Below, in pieces: positions 9,275 through 18,912 of a stretch of DNA of 64,000 bases. The DNA is from CAYRSS01 sp964426945 (lineage in GTDB: Bacteria; Planctomycetota; Phycisphaerae; UBA1845), in NCBI GenBank assembly GCA_964426945.1, contig CAYRSS010000001.1, positions 124,001-188,000 of the forward strand, given 5' to 3'. The translations under genes and the position numbers were made by a program. The notes beneath the pieces were generated by a model, which made no database searches, had not been told where the DNA came from, and saw nothing but the letters and a program-made list of their open reading frames with translations. The first letter of the stretch is position 1. Every line of letters begins with the position of its first letter.

Positions 9275-9565
9275 ATGGTCGCACGCTTCGCCGGTGCGAG
9301 CCTGGGTCTTCTCGCCTTTACCGTCACCACGGTCTGCGGGCTGATCGCCCGTAACCCGGTGTCGGTCACTCTCTCCCGCGGCATTCTCGCGCTGTTCGCT
9401 TTCTTTTTCATCGGCATCGTGCTTGGGGGGCTTGCGCAACTCGTCCTCGACGAGCACGAGCAACGTCGCCGCAGGCAGATCGACGAGAAATACCCCCGCG
9501 GCAGCGCCGGAATCGCCGCGGGCAAACCGACCGAGGCCGGTACGGCCGCCCCGCCCGCAGGGTGA
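9275..9565 (+). CDS. Small two-helix membrane protein between flhG and fliA
   Basis: I do not recognise this protein. It has 96 residues from ATG 9275, with GGGAGG eight bases upstream; GTG 9248 in frame would add nine residues. Two hydrophobic segments are visible, about residues 5-25 and 36-60, joined by a short polar turn. A charged tail with EHEQRRRRQ and a Gly/Ala/Pro end follows. It sits inside the flagellar operon, so a role in flagellar assembly or control is possible, but that is position only. Confidence 0.7.
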   Translation: MVARFAGASLGLLAFTVTTVCGLIARNPVSVTLSRGILALFAFFFIGIVLGGLAQLVLDEHEQRRRRQIDEKYPRGSAGIAAGKPTEAGTAAPPAG

Positions 9566-9641
9566 CGGCCGATCCGCATGTCACGGCCCATGCAGGGACG
9601 CAACGGGCCGCGTGTAGGCGCCTTACAAGGGAGTAGACGGC

Positions 9642-10415
9642 ATGACAAACAGCTTCGAGGACATCGCCGCACTGTGGCGGGAGTTCAAACGCACGGGTGA
9701 GGTGCGCCTCCGCAACCGGCTGGTTGAGCAGTACATGCCGATTGTCCGGTACAACGCCGAGCGCATCGGCGCCAAGCTCCCCCAGGAGGTCGAACACGAC
9801 GACCTCGTTTCGGCAGGCATCTTCGGGCTGCTCGATGCCATCAACGCGTTCGACCTCGACCGCGGGGTCAAGTTCGAAACCTACTGCGCCCCGCGCATCC
9901 GCGGAGCCATCCTCGACGAGCTGCGCAACCTGGACTGGGTGCCGCGCCTCGTGCGGCACCGGGCGCACATGATCGACCGTGCGCATGTCGACCTGCGCTA
10001 CTCCCTCGGACGCGAGCCGACCGACAGCGAAGTTGCCTCGCGCATGAAGATCACGCTGCCCGAGTACCGCAAGCTCTTCCGCGAGGCGAGCGCGGTGCTC
10101 CAGGTGTCGCTGTCGCGCACCTACGGCGAGACCGACTCGGCCCGCGACGTCTGCGAAATCGACATGATCGTCGACCGCCGCAGTCGTGACCCGATCGCGG
10201 ATGCCCACCGCAAGGACCTGCGCGACCTGCTCACCCGCGGGTTCACCCGCGCCGAGCGCCTCATCCTTGTGCTCTACTACTACGAGCACCTGACGATGAA
10301 GGAGATCGGTGAGATCCTCGACCTGTCCGAGAGCCGCGTATCCCAGATGCACTCCGCCATCATCCATCGGCTCCGCGAGCAGGTTGCGATCCGCCGGCGC
10401 GAATTCGCACACTGA
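9642..10415 (+). CDS. fliA: RNA polymerase sigma-28 factor FliA/WhiG
   Basis: The product is 257 residues. Region 2 is clear (VRYNAERIGAKLP, then DLVSAGIFGLLDAINAFD and FETYCAPRIRGAILDELR), as is region 3. The region 4 helix-turn-helix has MKEIGEILDLSESRVSQMHS. The arrangement and length match FliA/WhiG sigma factors, which transcribe late flagellar and motility genes. The SD GGGAG lies just before ATG 9642. It is the last gene of the flagellar run and is followed by an intrinsic terminator. Confidence 0.95.
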   Translation: MTNSFEDIAALWREFKRTGEVRLRNRLVEQYMPIVRYNAERIGAKLPQEVEHDDLVSAGIFGLLDAINAFDLDRGVKFETYCAPRIRGAILDELRNLDWVPRLVRHRAHMIDRAHVDLRYSLGREPTDSEVASRMKITLPEYRKLFREASAVLQVSLSRTYGETDSARDVCEIDMIVDRRSRDPIADAHRKDLRDLLTRGFTRAERLILVLYYYEHLTMKEIGEILDLSESRVSQMHSAIIHRLREQVAIRRREFAH

Positions 10416-10448
10416 CGGGCACGGCGCCTGCGCCCTGCTGGAAACAGG

Positions 10449-10495
10449 AAGGGATCCCGTCCTGCCGGTTGGCGGGGCGGGATCCCTTTGCTTTT
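10449..10495 (+). terminator. Intrinsic terminator after fliA
   Basis: Perfect 11-base arms AAGGGATCCCG (10449-10459) and CGGGATCCCTT (10478-10488) enclose an 18-base loop that can pair further. The tract TTGCTTTT follows. It lies 34 bases after the fliA stop and before the convergent gene that ends at 10533, so it probably ends the flagellar transcript. Confidence 0.85.
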
Positions 10496-10532
10496 CGGCG
10501 ACTTGTGCGGGTCGCGTCCGGCAGAGCCGGCG

Positions 10533-11528
10533 TCAGTCCGTGCGGCGTCCGACGATCATCAGCAGGCGGGCCTGCGAACCGCCGTCGCCCTCGGCCCGGA
10601 CTTCGCAGGTCGAGTCCATCGTGGCGTCGGCGAGCCGGGCAACGTCCGCCCGGCCGTGGCGGGTCCACACGGGAACCTGGTGTCCGCGCGTGGCGCCGAT
10701 GGCCGCGGCCACGGCGGCCGCTCCGCTCGCTGCGCCGGCGGCGCCGATCCATGCCTCGATGGCAATCATACCTTTCGCGGGTTCCGCCCCCCCTGCGGAC
10801 GAGCGGATGTCGATAGCCGGGGTTTCGCCGTCGGTTACCAGGCGCAGCACAGCCCGCGGCGTAACCCCCCGCGCCGCCGCTGTGGATGCGCGCTCCAACA
10901 CGAACAGGCAGGCGCCCTCGCTTGCCTTTCCGCCGGCCGCGGAGGCGGGGGCTACGACCGTCTCCGTCAGGCACTCCACCCCCCCGGCGAAGACGGCGTC
11001 CACGCCTCCGTCCGCGAGCAGGCCGGCCGCTTCGAGCATGGCGTCGAGCCCTGAGGCCGCGCCGTTGGCGATCGTGAGGTTGCTGCCGCGGATGTGATAC
11101 CCGCGGGAGAGTGCGCCCGCGAGGTAGTTCCCGACCGTCTGCGGGAAGTGGATCGGGCTGACGAAGCGGGCGGATTGGCCGCGAACTTCGTTGGCAAAGT
11201 CGATCATGCCGATCTGACCGGCCATGGCATTGCCCAGCGCCAGTCCGACCCGCGTCGCGTCAAGCGTTGCGGTATCGAGCCGAGCCTCGCGGAGAGCGTG
11301 CTCGAGCGCGACCGCCGCGAGCCATGCTCCCTTTTCGGCGCGGATCTCCTCGGTCAGGTTCGGGAAGCCGGCACAGATCGCGTCGCCCACGGCCTGGAAC
11401 GGATGGTCATCCGTGTCCGCCGGCCGTTCGGCTGCGAGCACCGTTTCGATCGTGCCGTGGGCATAGGGAGTCACCCATCCGCAGCCGCTGAGCACAACGG
11501 GATCTTCGTGGCGGGTCATGGTGGGCAT
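10533..11528 (-). CDS. Ketosynthase-like protein lacking the catalytic cysteine
   Basis: The product is 331 residues from ATG 11528 (11519 is an alternative). The beta-ketoacyl synthase fold is visible: VVLSGCGWVTP at the start, GLALGNAMAG, FPQTVGNYLAG, and the nucleophile-elbow region TIANGAASGLDAM followed by GVDAVFAGGVECLTE. In active enzymes the elbow holds Cys; here the aligned residue is Ala157. The usual His of the TKSxxGHxxGA motif also appears lost (EAWIGAAGAASGA). This resembles chain-length-factor or scaffold proteins rather than an active condensing enzyme. It is the last gene of a - strand operon after aroK. Confidence 0.75.
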   Translation of the reverse strand: MPTMTRHEDPVVLSGCGWVTPYAHGTIETVLAAERPADTDDHPFQAVGDAICAGFPNLTEEIRAEKGAWLAAVALEHALREARLDTATLDATRVGLALGNAMAGQIGMIDFANEVRGQSARFVSPIHFPQTVGNYLAGALSRGYHIRGSNLTIANGAASGLDAMLEAAGLLADGGVDAVFAGGVECLTETVVAPASAAGGKASEGACLFVLERASTAAARGVTPRAVLRLVTDGETPAIDIRSSAGGAEPAKGMIAIEAWIGAAGAASGAAAVAAAIGATRGHQVPVWTRHGRADVARLADATMDSTCEVRAEGDGGSQARLLMIVGRRTD

Positions 11529-11558
11529 CGTATGCCGTGGGCCGGGCGCCGCCAACCT

Positions 11559-12170
11559 TCAGCGCCGACCGGCCAGCCGCCGCCAGTGGTCGATCGCGGC
11601 GGTCGCCACCGCGGCGGGGTCGAGCTGTTCGGTGTCGATTTCCGCCTCGGCGGCGGCTGCATAGGCGGGCTCGCGCCGGGCGAGCAGGGTGCGAACTTCC
11701 TCCAGGCCGCCGGCGGTGGTCAGCGGCGGGCGGCTCGCTGGCGTCCCCGCGTCGGCGGCGATCCGCCGATGTAGAGCCTCAGCCGAGGCCCTCAGCAGAA
11801 TCACGACTGCGACGCGCCGCAGGGCGGCGGTGTTCGCAGGATCCAGCACAGCGCCGCCACCCGAGCTCACGACAAATGTTGGGACCGCCAGTCGATCCGC
11901 AGGTGCGGCCGAGGCGATCTGCGCGGCGACCTCGGCAATGACGGCGGCCTCGCGTTGACGGAAGCCGGGTTCGCCCTCGTCGACGAAGATCCGGGCGATG
12001 TCGCGGCCCGCCTGCCGGACGATCAAGTCGTCGGTGTCGACGTGCGCGGCGCCCGTGGTCGTGGCAATGCGGGCCGCGACGCTGCTCTTGCCGCACCCGC
12101 GATAGCCGATCAGGGCGATAGCTGGGCGGTAGGGAACGGCCTGGTCCGCCGCAGGCTGGGGGGGTGTCAT
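11559..12170 (-). CDS. aroK: Shikimate kinase AroK
   Basis: The product is 203 residues. The P-loop GYRGCGKSS lies near residues 22-30, VDTDDLI supplies the shikimate-binding Asp, FRQRE the Arg, and SSGGGAV the glycine-rich loop. It phosphorylates shikimate in the aromatic amino acid pathway. It is slightly longer than typical AroK (about 175) because of a short N-terminal Pro/Gln-rich extension. The start overlaps the stop of the aroD-aroE fusion gene (ATGA). Confidence 0.93.
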   Translation of the reverse strand: MTPPQPAADQAVPYRPAIALIGYRGCGKSSVAARIATTTGAAHVDTDDLIVRQAGRDIARIFVDEGEPGFRQREAAVIAEVAAQIASAAPADRLAVPTFVVSSGGGAVLDPANTAALRRVAVVILLRASAEALHRRIAADAGTPASRPPLTTAGGLEEVRTLLARREPAYAAAAEAEIDTEQLDPAAVATAAIDHWRRLAGRR

Positions 12171-13750
12171 GGCGAGCCCTCCCGCTCGCGAACCGCGAGT
12201 CGCTCAGTCACCACCCTGCGCCCCAGCTCCATGTCAGGTCTCAGTCCCGTCCACACCTCGAACTGGCGCGCGGCTTGCCCGAGGAACATGTCGAGGCCGC
12301 CCAGCGTGCGTGCCCCCTCGGCCTCCGCGAGCGCCAGCAGGCGCGTGCGGCGCGGGTGGTAGACGACGTCGAACACGAGTTCGCCGCCGCGTAGGGCGTA
12401 CGCCGGCAGCGGCGAAGCGTCTACATCCGGCCACATTCCGATGTTCGTGGCGTTGATGATAATCCGACCGCGGCGCGCGCCGCGGTCCTCCCACCGCGCT
12501 GGTGTCGCGCCGAACGCGGCGCAAAGGTCGGTCGTGCGCGTCGCATCGCGGCCGTAGACGGTGACCCGGCATCCGAGCGGCGCAAGCCCGGCGAGGATCG
12601 CACGGGCCGCGCCCCCCGCGCCGAGCACGTCGACCGCGGCGCCTTGCAGGGTGACGCCGCCCGCCGCACAGGCGGCCTGCAGCGAGCCCACCGCAGCCGC
12701 GGCGTCGCTGTTGGTGGCCGTGAGTGTTCGGAGTCGCGATGTCGAGGCGGGGTCCGGCGCGGCGATCGTCAGCGTGTTGACCGCGCCGATGCGCTGCGCA
12801 GTTTCGTCGGCGTGTGCGCGGGCGTATCGCGCGGCGGTTTGCTTGTGCGGGATAGTTACACTGAACCCGCCTGCGTTCAGCTCGGGCGTTCCCCGAACCA
12901 TGTCGAGGAACCCCGCGAACACCTCGGCGTCGTCGTCGATCCGGAGAGGGATATAGACGGCGTCCACTCCCGCCGCGGCGAACCACGCGTTGTGCAACGC
13001 CGGGCTCATCGAGTGTGCCACCGGGGAGCCGATGACGCCGAACAGCCGGGTCTGCCGCGTCATCGCCGTGGCCCGGTACAGATGCACCATGTCGGCGAGC
13101 GGCACCTGCCCGGGCGCGGTGGCCCCGTCGTCGTTAAGGCTGGCGTACGTCGCGAACGCGTCAAACCTGGGCGCCAGCACACGCGACACGAGGCCGGGCT
13201 CGCCCATCGCGATAGCGATCGTCGGCTTCGCCTGCTGCCGGAGGAGGCCCAGCATCGTGATGGCGTCGCGAATGTCCCGGGCCGTTGCGGCGAGCTTTAC
13301 GGCACAGGCGTCCGGTACGGCGCTCATCGCTGCAAGCTGCCCCGCCGGATCGCCGTGCATGCCCGCAAAATCGTGAGCTGAGACAATCAGCCGGGATTCA
13401 CCGCCGCATCGGGCCGCGAGCAGGGCGGCCTCGCGTGCGTCCTTCGCCGACTGCAGCGCCGCGTACTCGAAGTCTACGAAGGCGCCGGTATCACGGGCGA
13501 CCTCGGACAGCAGCCTAGCGCGGACCGCCGGATCCGCCGGGCCTTCGCCGCCTTCGTCGGGGGCCCGGCAGGTGACGATCCAGACCGCCTCGCGCTTCGC
13601 CAGCAGTTGTCCGCGGAGTCGCTCCGCGCCGCTGCGGAGGGTATCGATGCGCAGTTCGATCGCCGTGGCGCCGGCGGCCCTCGCCTCGGCCGCTTCGGCC
13701 GCCGCCTGGTCGGGATCGTTCACGCGAATGGATGCGACCAGGTGCGTCAT
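12167..13750 (-). CDS. aroDE: Bifunctional type I 3-dehydroquinate dehydratase / shikimate dehydrogenase
   Basis: The product is 527 residues from ATG 13750; a longer open frame upstream has unrelated composition and overlaps pgi. Residues 1-225 form a class I dehydroquinase with catalytic Glu32 (ELRID), His126 (SAHDF) and Lys152 (VKLAA). From about residue 232 comes shikimate dehydrogenase, with GSPVAHSMSPALHN, the catalytic Lys in SVTIPHK, and the NADP-binding VLGAGGAARA. The two domains catalyse consecutive steps from 3-dehydroquinate to shikimate. The same domain order is known in plants and some bacteria. The next gene is aroK, giving three consecutive shikimate-pathway steps. Confidence 0.95.
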   Translation of the reverse strand: MTHLVASIRVNDPDQAAAEAAEARAAGATAIELRIDTLRSGAERLRGQLLAKREAVWIVTCRAPDEGGEGPADPAVRARLLSEVARDTGAFVDFEYAALQSAKDAREAALLAARCGGESRLIVSAHDFAGMHGDPAGQLAAMSAVPDACAVKLAATARDIRDAITMLGLLRQQAKPTIAIAMGEPGLVSRVLAPRFDAFATYASLNDDGATAPGQVPLADMVHLYRATAMTRQTRLFGVIGSPVAHSMSPALHNAWFAAAGVDAVYIPLRIDDDAEVFAGFLDMVRGTPELNAGGFSVTIPHKQTAARYARAHADETAQRIGAVNTLTIAAPDPASTSRLRTLTATNSDAAAAVGSLQAACAAGGVTLQGAAVDVLGAGGAARAILAGLAPLGCRVTVYGRDATRTTDLCAAFGATPARWEDRGARRGRIIINATNIGMWPDVDASPLPAYALRGGELVFDVVYHPRRTRLLALAEAEGARTLGGLDMFLGQAARQFEVWTGLRPDMELGRRVVTERLAVREREGSP

Positions 13751-13772
13751 GGGCTCGTCTCGGCGGCGGATT

Positions 13773-15362
13773 CTATTCCGCGACGAACTTCGCGCTCCAT
13801 CCGCGCGTCGCGTCGCTACGGCGGATCGGCCGATCGTCGTTGGCGGCGGCGTGCTCAAGAATGTGCAGAATGTCCTCGACGTCGTCGGGCCGCTCGAGCG
13901 AGGCGGCGACTTCCTCCGCCGACATGGCGCTGCCCTTGTGTGAGGCCATGTGGGCGAGCACCACATGCTGCAGCGCGAGGATCCGCTCGGCCGCCTTCTT
14001 GCCCGCTTCGACGCCGGGCTGGTGGTACGCGTTGATGTTCACGAGTTCGGCGTACACGCCGACGGCACGTTCGAACAGGGCGATGAGCATGCCGACGCTG
14101 TGGGCATCGACGCGGTCGATGGTGAGGGTCATCGACTCGCGACCGCGCTCCGTGAGCGCTTCGCGCGTGCCGTGCAGGAAGCCTGCGAGGTAGTCGCCGG
14201 TGGTCGCGCCGTTTTCGACAGCCATCGACTTGCTCTCCCGCTTGCGGAGGACCTCGATAAACGTCACGAAGAAGTTGGCGACGCCGTCGCGGAGCTGCTG
14301 CACGTAAGCGTGCTGATCGGTCGAGCCCTTGTTTCCGTAGACGGTCAGCCCCTCGTGGACCGTGGCGCCCGTTCGATCATACTGCTTGCCGAGCGATTCC
14401 ATGATGAGCTGCTGAAGGTACCGCCCCAGCAGCAGCAGCCGATCCGCGTAGGGCAGCACGACCATGTCGCGGACGCCGCGAACGTGGGCCGCGTAGTGCC
14501 ACATCAGCGCCATCATCGCCGCGGGGTTGCGGCGGATGTCCCGCTCGCGCGTGACCTGGTCGCAGGCGGCGGCGCCGTGGAGCAGCCCCTCGATGTTGAG
14601 CCCCTGCAGTGCCGCCGGCAGGAGCCCCACGGCGGACAGCACGCTCGTCCGGCCGCCGATCCAGTCCCACATCGGAAAAGTGCGCAGCCATCGCTGCTCG
14701 GTGGCCGTCTTGTGCAGGGCGCTGCCCTCGCCCGTGATCGCCACCGCGTGCTTGCCGAAGTCCAGTTTCGCCCGCTTGTAGGCCGCCTGCACTTCGAGCA
14801 TGCCGTTGCGGGTTTCCTTGGTGCCACCGGACTTGGAGATGACGATGGTCAGCGTTTCGGCGATTGACTCGTCGAGATCTGCCAGTATCCGATCAATGCC
14901 TTCGGGATCGGTGTTGTCCAGCGTACGGACGAGCATGAGGTCTTCGCTGCCGCCGAGGGCGTCCAGGATGAACTGCGGCCCCAGCGCCGAGCCGCCGATA
15001 CCCACGACCAGCGCGATGAAGAACGCCTCACCCTGCTGCGGATGAACGCGCCCCTCCTGCACGTCATGCGCGAATGCCTTGATCGCCTTGATGGTGCCGG
15101 TGATCTGCGCGGCGATGTCGGCCGACGGGGCGAGCTGCGGCGCGCGGAGCCAGTAGTGGCCCACCATGCGCTGCTCGTCGACGTTGGCCAGGGCGCCCTT
15201 CTCGATCGCCTCCATCGCCTCGAGCGCCGCCTGCAGCCTCGGCGCCATCGCGTCGAGGTAGGCGTCGTCGAACCCCATGCGGGACACATCGAGTGACAGC
15301 CCGATCGAATCGCACACACAAAGGTGGCGCTTGTAGCGCTCCCACCGTTCACGCGGACTCAT
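13773..15362 (-). CDS. pgi: Glucose-6-phosphate isomerase
   Basis: The product is 529 residues. Family motifs are VVGIGGSALGPQ, VISKSGGTKET (sugar-phosphate binding loop), IGGRTSVLSAVG, and YGNKGSTDQHAYVQQLRDG near the active site. The enzyme interconverts glucose-6-phosphate and fructose-6-phosphate. Its start overlaps the stop of the upstream transporter-acyltransferase gene by four bases, and aroDE follows 22 bases after its stop, so these genes share a transcript. There is no obvious damage. Confidence 0.95.
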   Translation of the reverse strand: MSPRERWERYKRHLCVCDSIGLSLDVSRMGFDDAYLDAMAPRLQAALEAMEAIEKGALANVDEQRMVGHYWLRAPQLAPSADIAAQITGTIKAIKAFAHDVQEGRVHPQQGEAFFIALVVGIGGSALGPQFILDALGGSEDLMLVRTLDNTDPEGIDRILADLDESIAETLTIVISKSGGTKETRNGMLEVQAAYKRAKLDFGKHAVAITGEGSALHKTATEQRWLRTFPMWDWIGGRTSVLSAVGLLPAALQGLNIEGLLHGAAACDQVTRERDIRRNPAAMMALMWHYAAHVRGVRDMVVLPYADRLLLLGRYLQQLIMESLGKQYDRTGATVHEGLTVYGNKGSTDQHAYVQQLRDGVANFFVTFIEVLRKRESKSMAVENGATTGDYLAGFLHGTREALTERGRESMTLTIDRVDAHSVGMLIALFERAVGVYAELVNINAYHQPGVEAGKKAAERILALQHVVLAHMASHKGSAMSAEEVAASLERPDDVEDILHILEHAAANDDRPIRRSDATRGWSAKFVAE

Positions 15363-17332
15363 GGTCCTTGAGCCTCCCTGGTCTCGGCCGGCGGCGCCAG
15401 CGCCTGGATCGCCGCATAGATACGCTCGGTTGCGGCGCGGATTGCCTCGCGCCCGCCTTCAGCAAACTCGCTCAGGTCCACCGGCTTGCCGAACCGTACG
15501 CAGGCGCGGTGCCGCGCCAGAAGCCCGCGTACCACGCTGTCGTGGTAGCGCACGCCGCTGATGTGAACCGGAATCACCGGCGCGCCCGTCTTGAGGGCGA
15601 TCAGCGCCACGCCGTCCTTCGGGCGGCCCGCCTGGCCGGGCTCGACGATGCCGCCCTCAATGAAGATCCCCAGCGCCTTGCCCGCCTGCACGTGGCGGAT
15701 GGCCTGCTTGGTCGGCCCCATGTCGCTGCCGTCACGGCGGACGGGGATGCACTCGACCAGCCGGATAAAGAAGCGGGCGACGGGCCAGTCGGCATACTCG
15801 GCCGCGACCATGAACCCGATCTTGCGATAGGGCGCCGCCGCCGCGATGAACAGCGGGTCCGCCGGGCAGACGTGGTTGGCCGTGATGATCGCGCCCCCGG
15901 TCCGGGGAATTGTCGACGGGCCGACGCGCCGAAGGCGATACCAGAATCGCGTGAGGAACTCGTTAAGGTTCTCCGCGAAGGCCATGCTGCGTTCGAGTGT
16001 GGCGCGGCCGAGGCGGATGTAGAGCGTGACCCCGCCCGCCACGAACGTCACCACGGCGACGCCGCACAGGATGTAACCGACGACCTGATCGAGCCCCGGC
16101 CAGTCCGGCACGCCCAGCAGGCCGGTAGCGGTCATGGCCGCCGCGTTGCAGGCCAGCTCCTTGACGCCGAACACCCTGCCTCGAAATCGGTTGGGTACGA
16201 TCCGCTGCATCAGCGCTTCGAAACTCGCCATCGCCCCGAGCCCGAACAGCCCCGCACCCACGATGCCCACCGCACCGAGCGCGCCGAGCGAGGCGGCCTC
16301 CAGCGGCAGGAAGGCACTCAGCCCCATCACCGCGATGCTTGCGCCGATGCCAAACAGACTCCAGGTGATCGCGATCTCGCCGCGCAGCGCATCGCCAAAC
16401 AGGGTGATCAGCCCGGCGCCGATGATGAACCCCAGCCCGAGCAGTGCGCGGTAGTCGCCGATATCGGAGAGCGTGCCGCCGTAGGCGTCTCGCACCAGCG
16501 CGGGAATCACGCTCACCACCAGCGGTCCGCAGAACCACACGAGCACCGCCACGCCGATGAGCTCCACCACGCGCCGGTGGCACGCTGTGTAGCGCAGCCC
16601 CGCGAGCAGTTCCCTCACGGTGCCCTCGCCGCTGTGATGCACGCGCGGCTGGGGGGGCGGACGAAGCAGCAGCAGCACCACGCCGCTGAGCACGAACGTC
16701 CCCGCGTTGATGCGGAAGGCGAGCTCGGCCGGGTGATTCTCGGCCAGCCACCCGCCGACTTTGTAGGCGATCATGGTCGCGATGATGCCCAGTCCCGCGA
16801 TCAGCCCGTTGGCACGGACAAGCTGGTTCTCACGGATAAGCGTCGGCAGCAGCGCCGAACGGGCCGGCGCGAACACCGCTGCGAAAAGCCCGATGAGCAT
16901 GATCGGCAGCAGCGGTCCCCACGCCTCGGGCCCGGCTTGGGAAGGGTCGAACCAGCCCGAGGTCATCGCCATCAGCGAGACGAAACTGAACATGATCGCC
17001 GCGCGGGCGACGTCCGAGAGCACCATCATCCCGCGCCGCGGCAGCCGGTCAGCCAGCCATCCCGTCGTCGTGGAGAAGAGGAAGAAGGGCACGAACATCA
17101 GGAACGTGAGCCGGGCGGTGACGGCGGTCGCGTGCGTCGAGGTCTCCATGACGCCGCGCGTTTTGAGAATCGCCATCTCGGAGAGGTGGTCGCCCATGGC
17201 GCTGACGCCGTACGCCACCCATAGGAGGATGAAGTTGCGGTTCAACAGGAGGTTGCGCGGCGGGCCGTCGGGGCGTGGATCCACTGCGCTCGTGGGATGA
17301 TTCGATCGGGATGGCGAGCGTTGGTCTGCCAC
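15359..17332 (-). CDS. MFS transporter fused to a PlsC-type acyltransferase
   Basis: The product is 657 residues from GTG 17332. About residues 25-420 form a major facilitator permease of the lysophospholipid-flippase (LplT-like) type, with NFILLWVAYGVSAMGDHLSEM and GWLADRLPRRGMMV, a typical loop 2-3 motif. Residues about 450-640 form a 1-acylglycerol-phosphate acyltransferase, with NHVCPAD as the NHxxxxD catalytic motif near residue 482 and FIEGG as the substrate motif. In enteric bacteria LplT is encoded beside Aas, which also has an acyl-ACP synthetase domain that is absent here. The likely role is import and reacylation of lysophospholipids. It heads the operon with pgi and aro genes. Confidence 0.88.
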   Translation of the reverse strand: MADQRSPSRSNHPTSAVDPRPDGPPRNLLLNRNFILLWVAYGVSAMGDHLSEMAILKTRGVMETSTHATAVTARLTFLMFVPFFLFSTTTGWLADRLPRRGMMVLSDVARAAIMFSFVSLMAMTSGWFDPSQAGPEAWGPLLPIMLIGLFAAVFAPARSALLPTLIRENQLVRANGLIAGLGIIATMIAYKVGGWLAENHPAELAFRINAGTFVLSGVVLLLLRPPPQPRVHHSGEGTVRELLAGLRYTACHRRVVELIGVAVLVWFCGPLVVSVIPALVRDAYGGTLSDIGDYRALLGLGFIIGAGLITLFGDALRGEIAITWSLFGIGASIAVMGLSAFLPLEAASLGALGAVGIVGAGLFGLGAMASFEALMQRIVPNRFRGRVFGVKELACNAAAMTATGLLGVPDWPGLDQVVGYILCGVAVVTFVAGGVTLYIRLGRATLERSMAFAENLNEFLTRFWYRLRRVGPSTIPRTGGAIITANHVCPADPLFIAAAAPYRKIGFMVAAEYADWPVARFFIRLVECIPVRRDGSDMGPTKQAIRHVQAGKALGIFIEGGIVEPGQAGRPKDGVALIALKTGAPVIPVHISGVRYHDSVVRGLLARHRACVRFGKPVDLSEFAEGGREAIRAATERIYAAIQALAPPAETREAQGP

Positions 17333-17447
17333 GTCGTCAGTCCAGGATTCAGTCCGGCTCCAGCGGGCGGCGAAATCCTACAGCGTCGGCCCCGCGGAGC
17401 CTAGCGCGTGGCGGCGGCTCACGTTGGTGACGCGGGGTTGGCCCGGC

Positions 17448-17476
17448 TTGCCGGCGGGCGCGGTGTCGGGTATCGT
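17448..17476 (+). promoter_or_regulatory. Possible sigma70-type promoter for the cyclophilin-FKBP gene
   Basis: TTGCCG (17448-17453) and TATCGT (17471-17476) are separated by 17 bases, 87 bases upstream of ATG 17563. Each box matches four of six consensus positions. It lies in the divergent gap between two genes. Confidence 0.35.
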
Positions 17477-17562
17477 CCGTGTACCGCGGCGAACCGTGTT
17501 TCCCGCGGCATGCGGAGGCGCGGCGATGGTCCGCGCCCGGAGATGACAGGGGAGTGGTTGTG

Positions 17563-18711
<1,149 letters not shown>

Positions 18712-18718
18712 CGTACCG

Positions 18719-18755
18719 CCCGGGGTGCCGCCCCACTGGGGGTGGCGGCCCCGGG
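18719..18755 (+). terminator. GC-rich hairpin after the cyclophilin-FKBP gene
   Basis: CCCGGGG...GCCGCC pairs with GGCGGC...CCCGGG with a small bulge, beginning eight bases after the stop. There is no T tract, so it may act as a weak terminator or a 3' end protector only. Confidence 0.4.
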
Positions 18756-18777
18756 GGTGGTCGGCCCGGGTATTTGC

Positions 18778-18809
18778 GGGGGGGCGCCGGGGGGGTTGGG
18801 CCCGCCGGG
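18778..18809 (+). other. G-quadruplex-forming motif
   Basis: Four G runs of 7, 7, 3 and 3 bases are separated by loops of 4, 2 and 6 bases, matching the G3+N1-7 pattern. It lies about 100 bases before the next gene. TAGAAT, a good -10 hexamer, follows at 18823-18828. Confidence 0.5.
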
Positions 18810-18912
18810 TCGCCGCTGCCGATAGAATGGGCGAGGCCGCCGTGTCCGGCGGCAGCCGTTTCGCCTGCATCACCGGGCCGTCGCGAATCCGCGGCCCACG
18901 AGGAAGAACCCG

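Noticed and set aside
13751..13966. N-terminal extension of the aroD-aroE frame
   Set aside because: It overlaps pgi, is Arg/Pro/Ser-rich, and the dehydroquinase fold begins immediately after ATG 13750.
15293..17224. Open frame of 643 residues on the + strand
   Set aside because: It is opposite the transporter-acyltransferase fusion and is His/Arg/Asp-rich without a domain.
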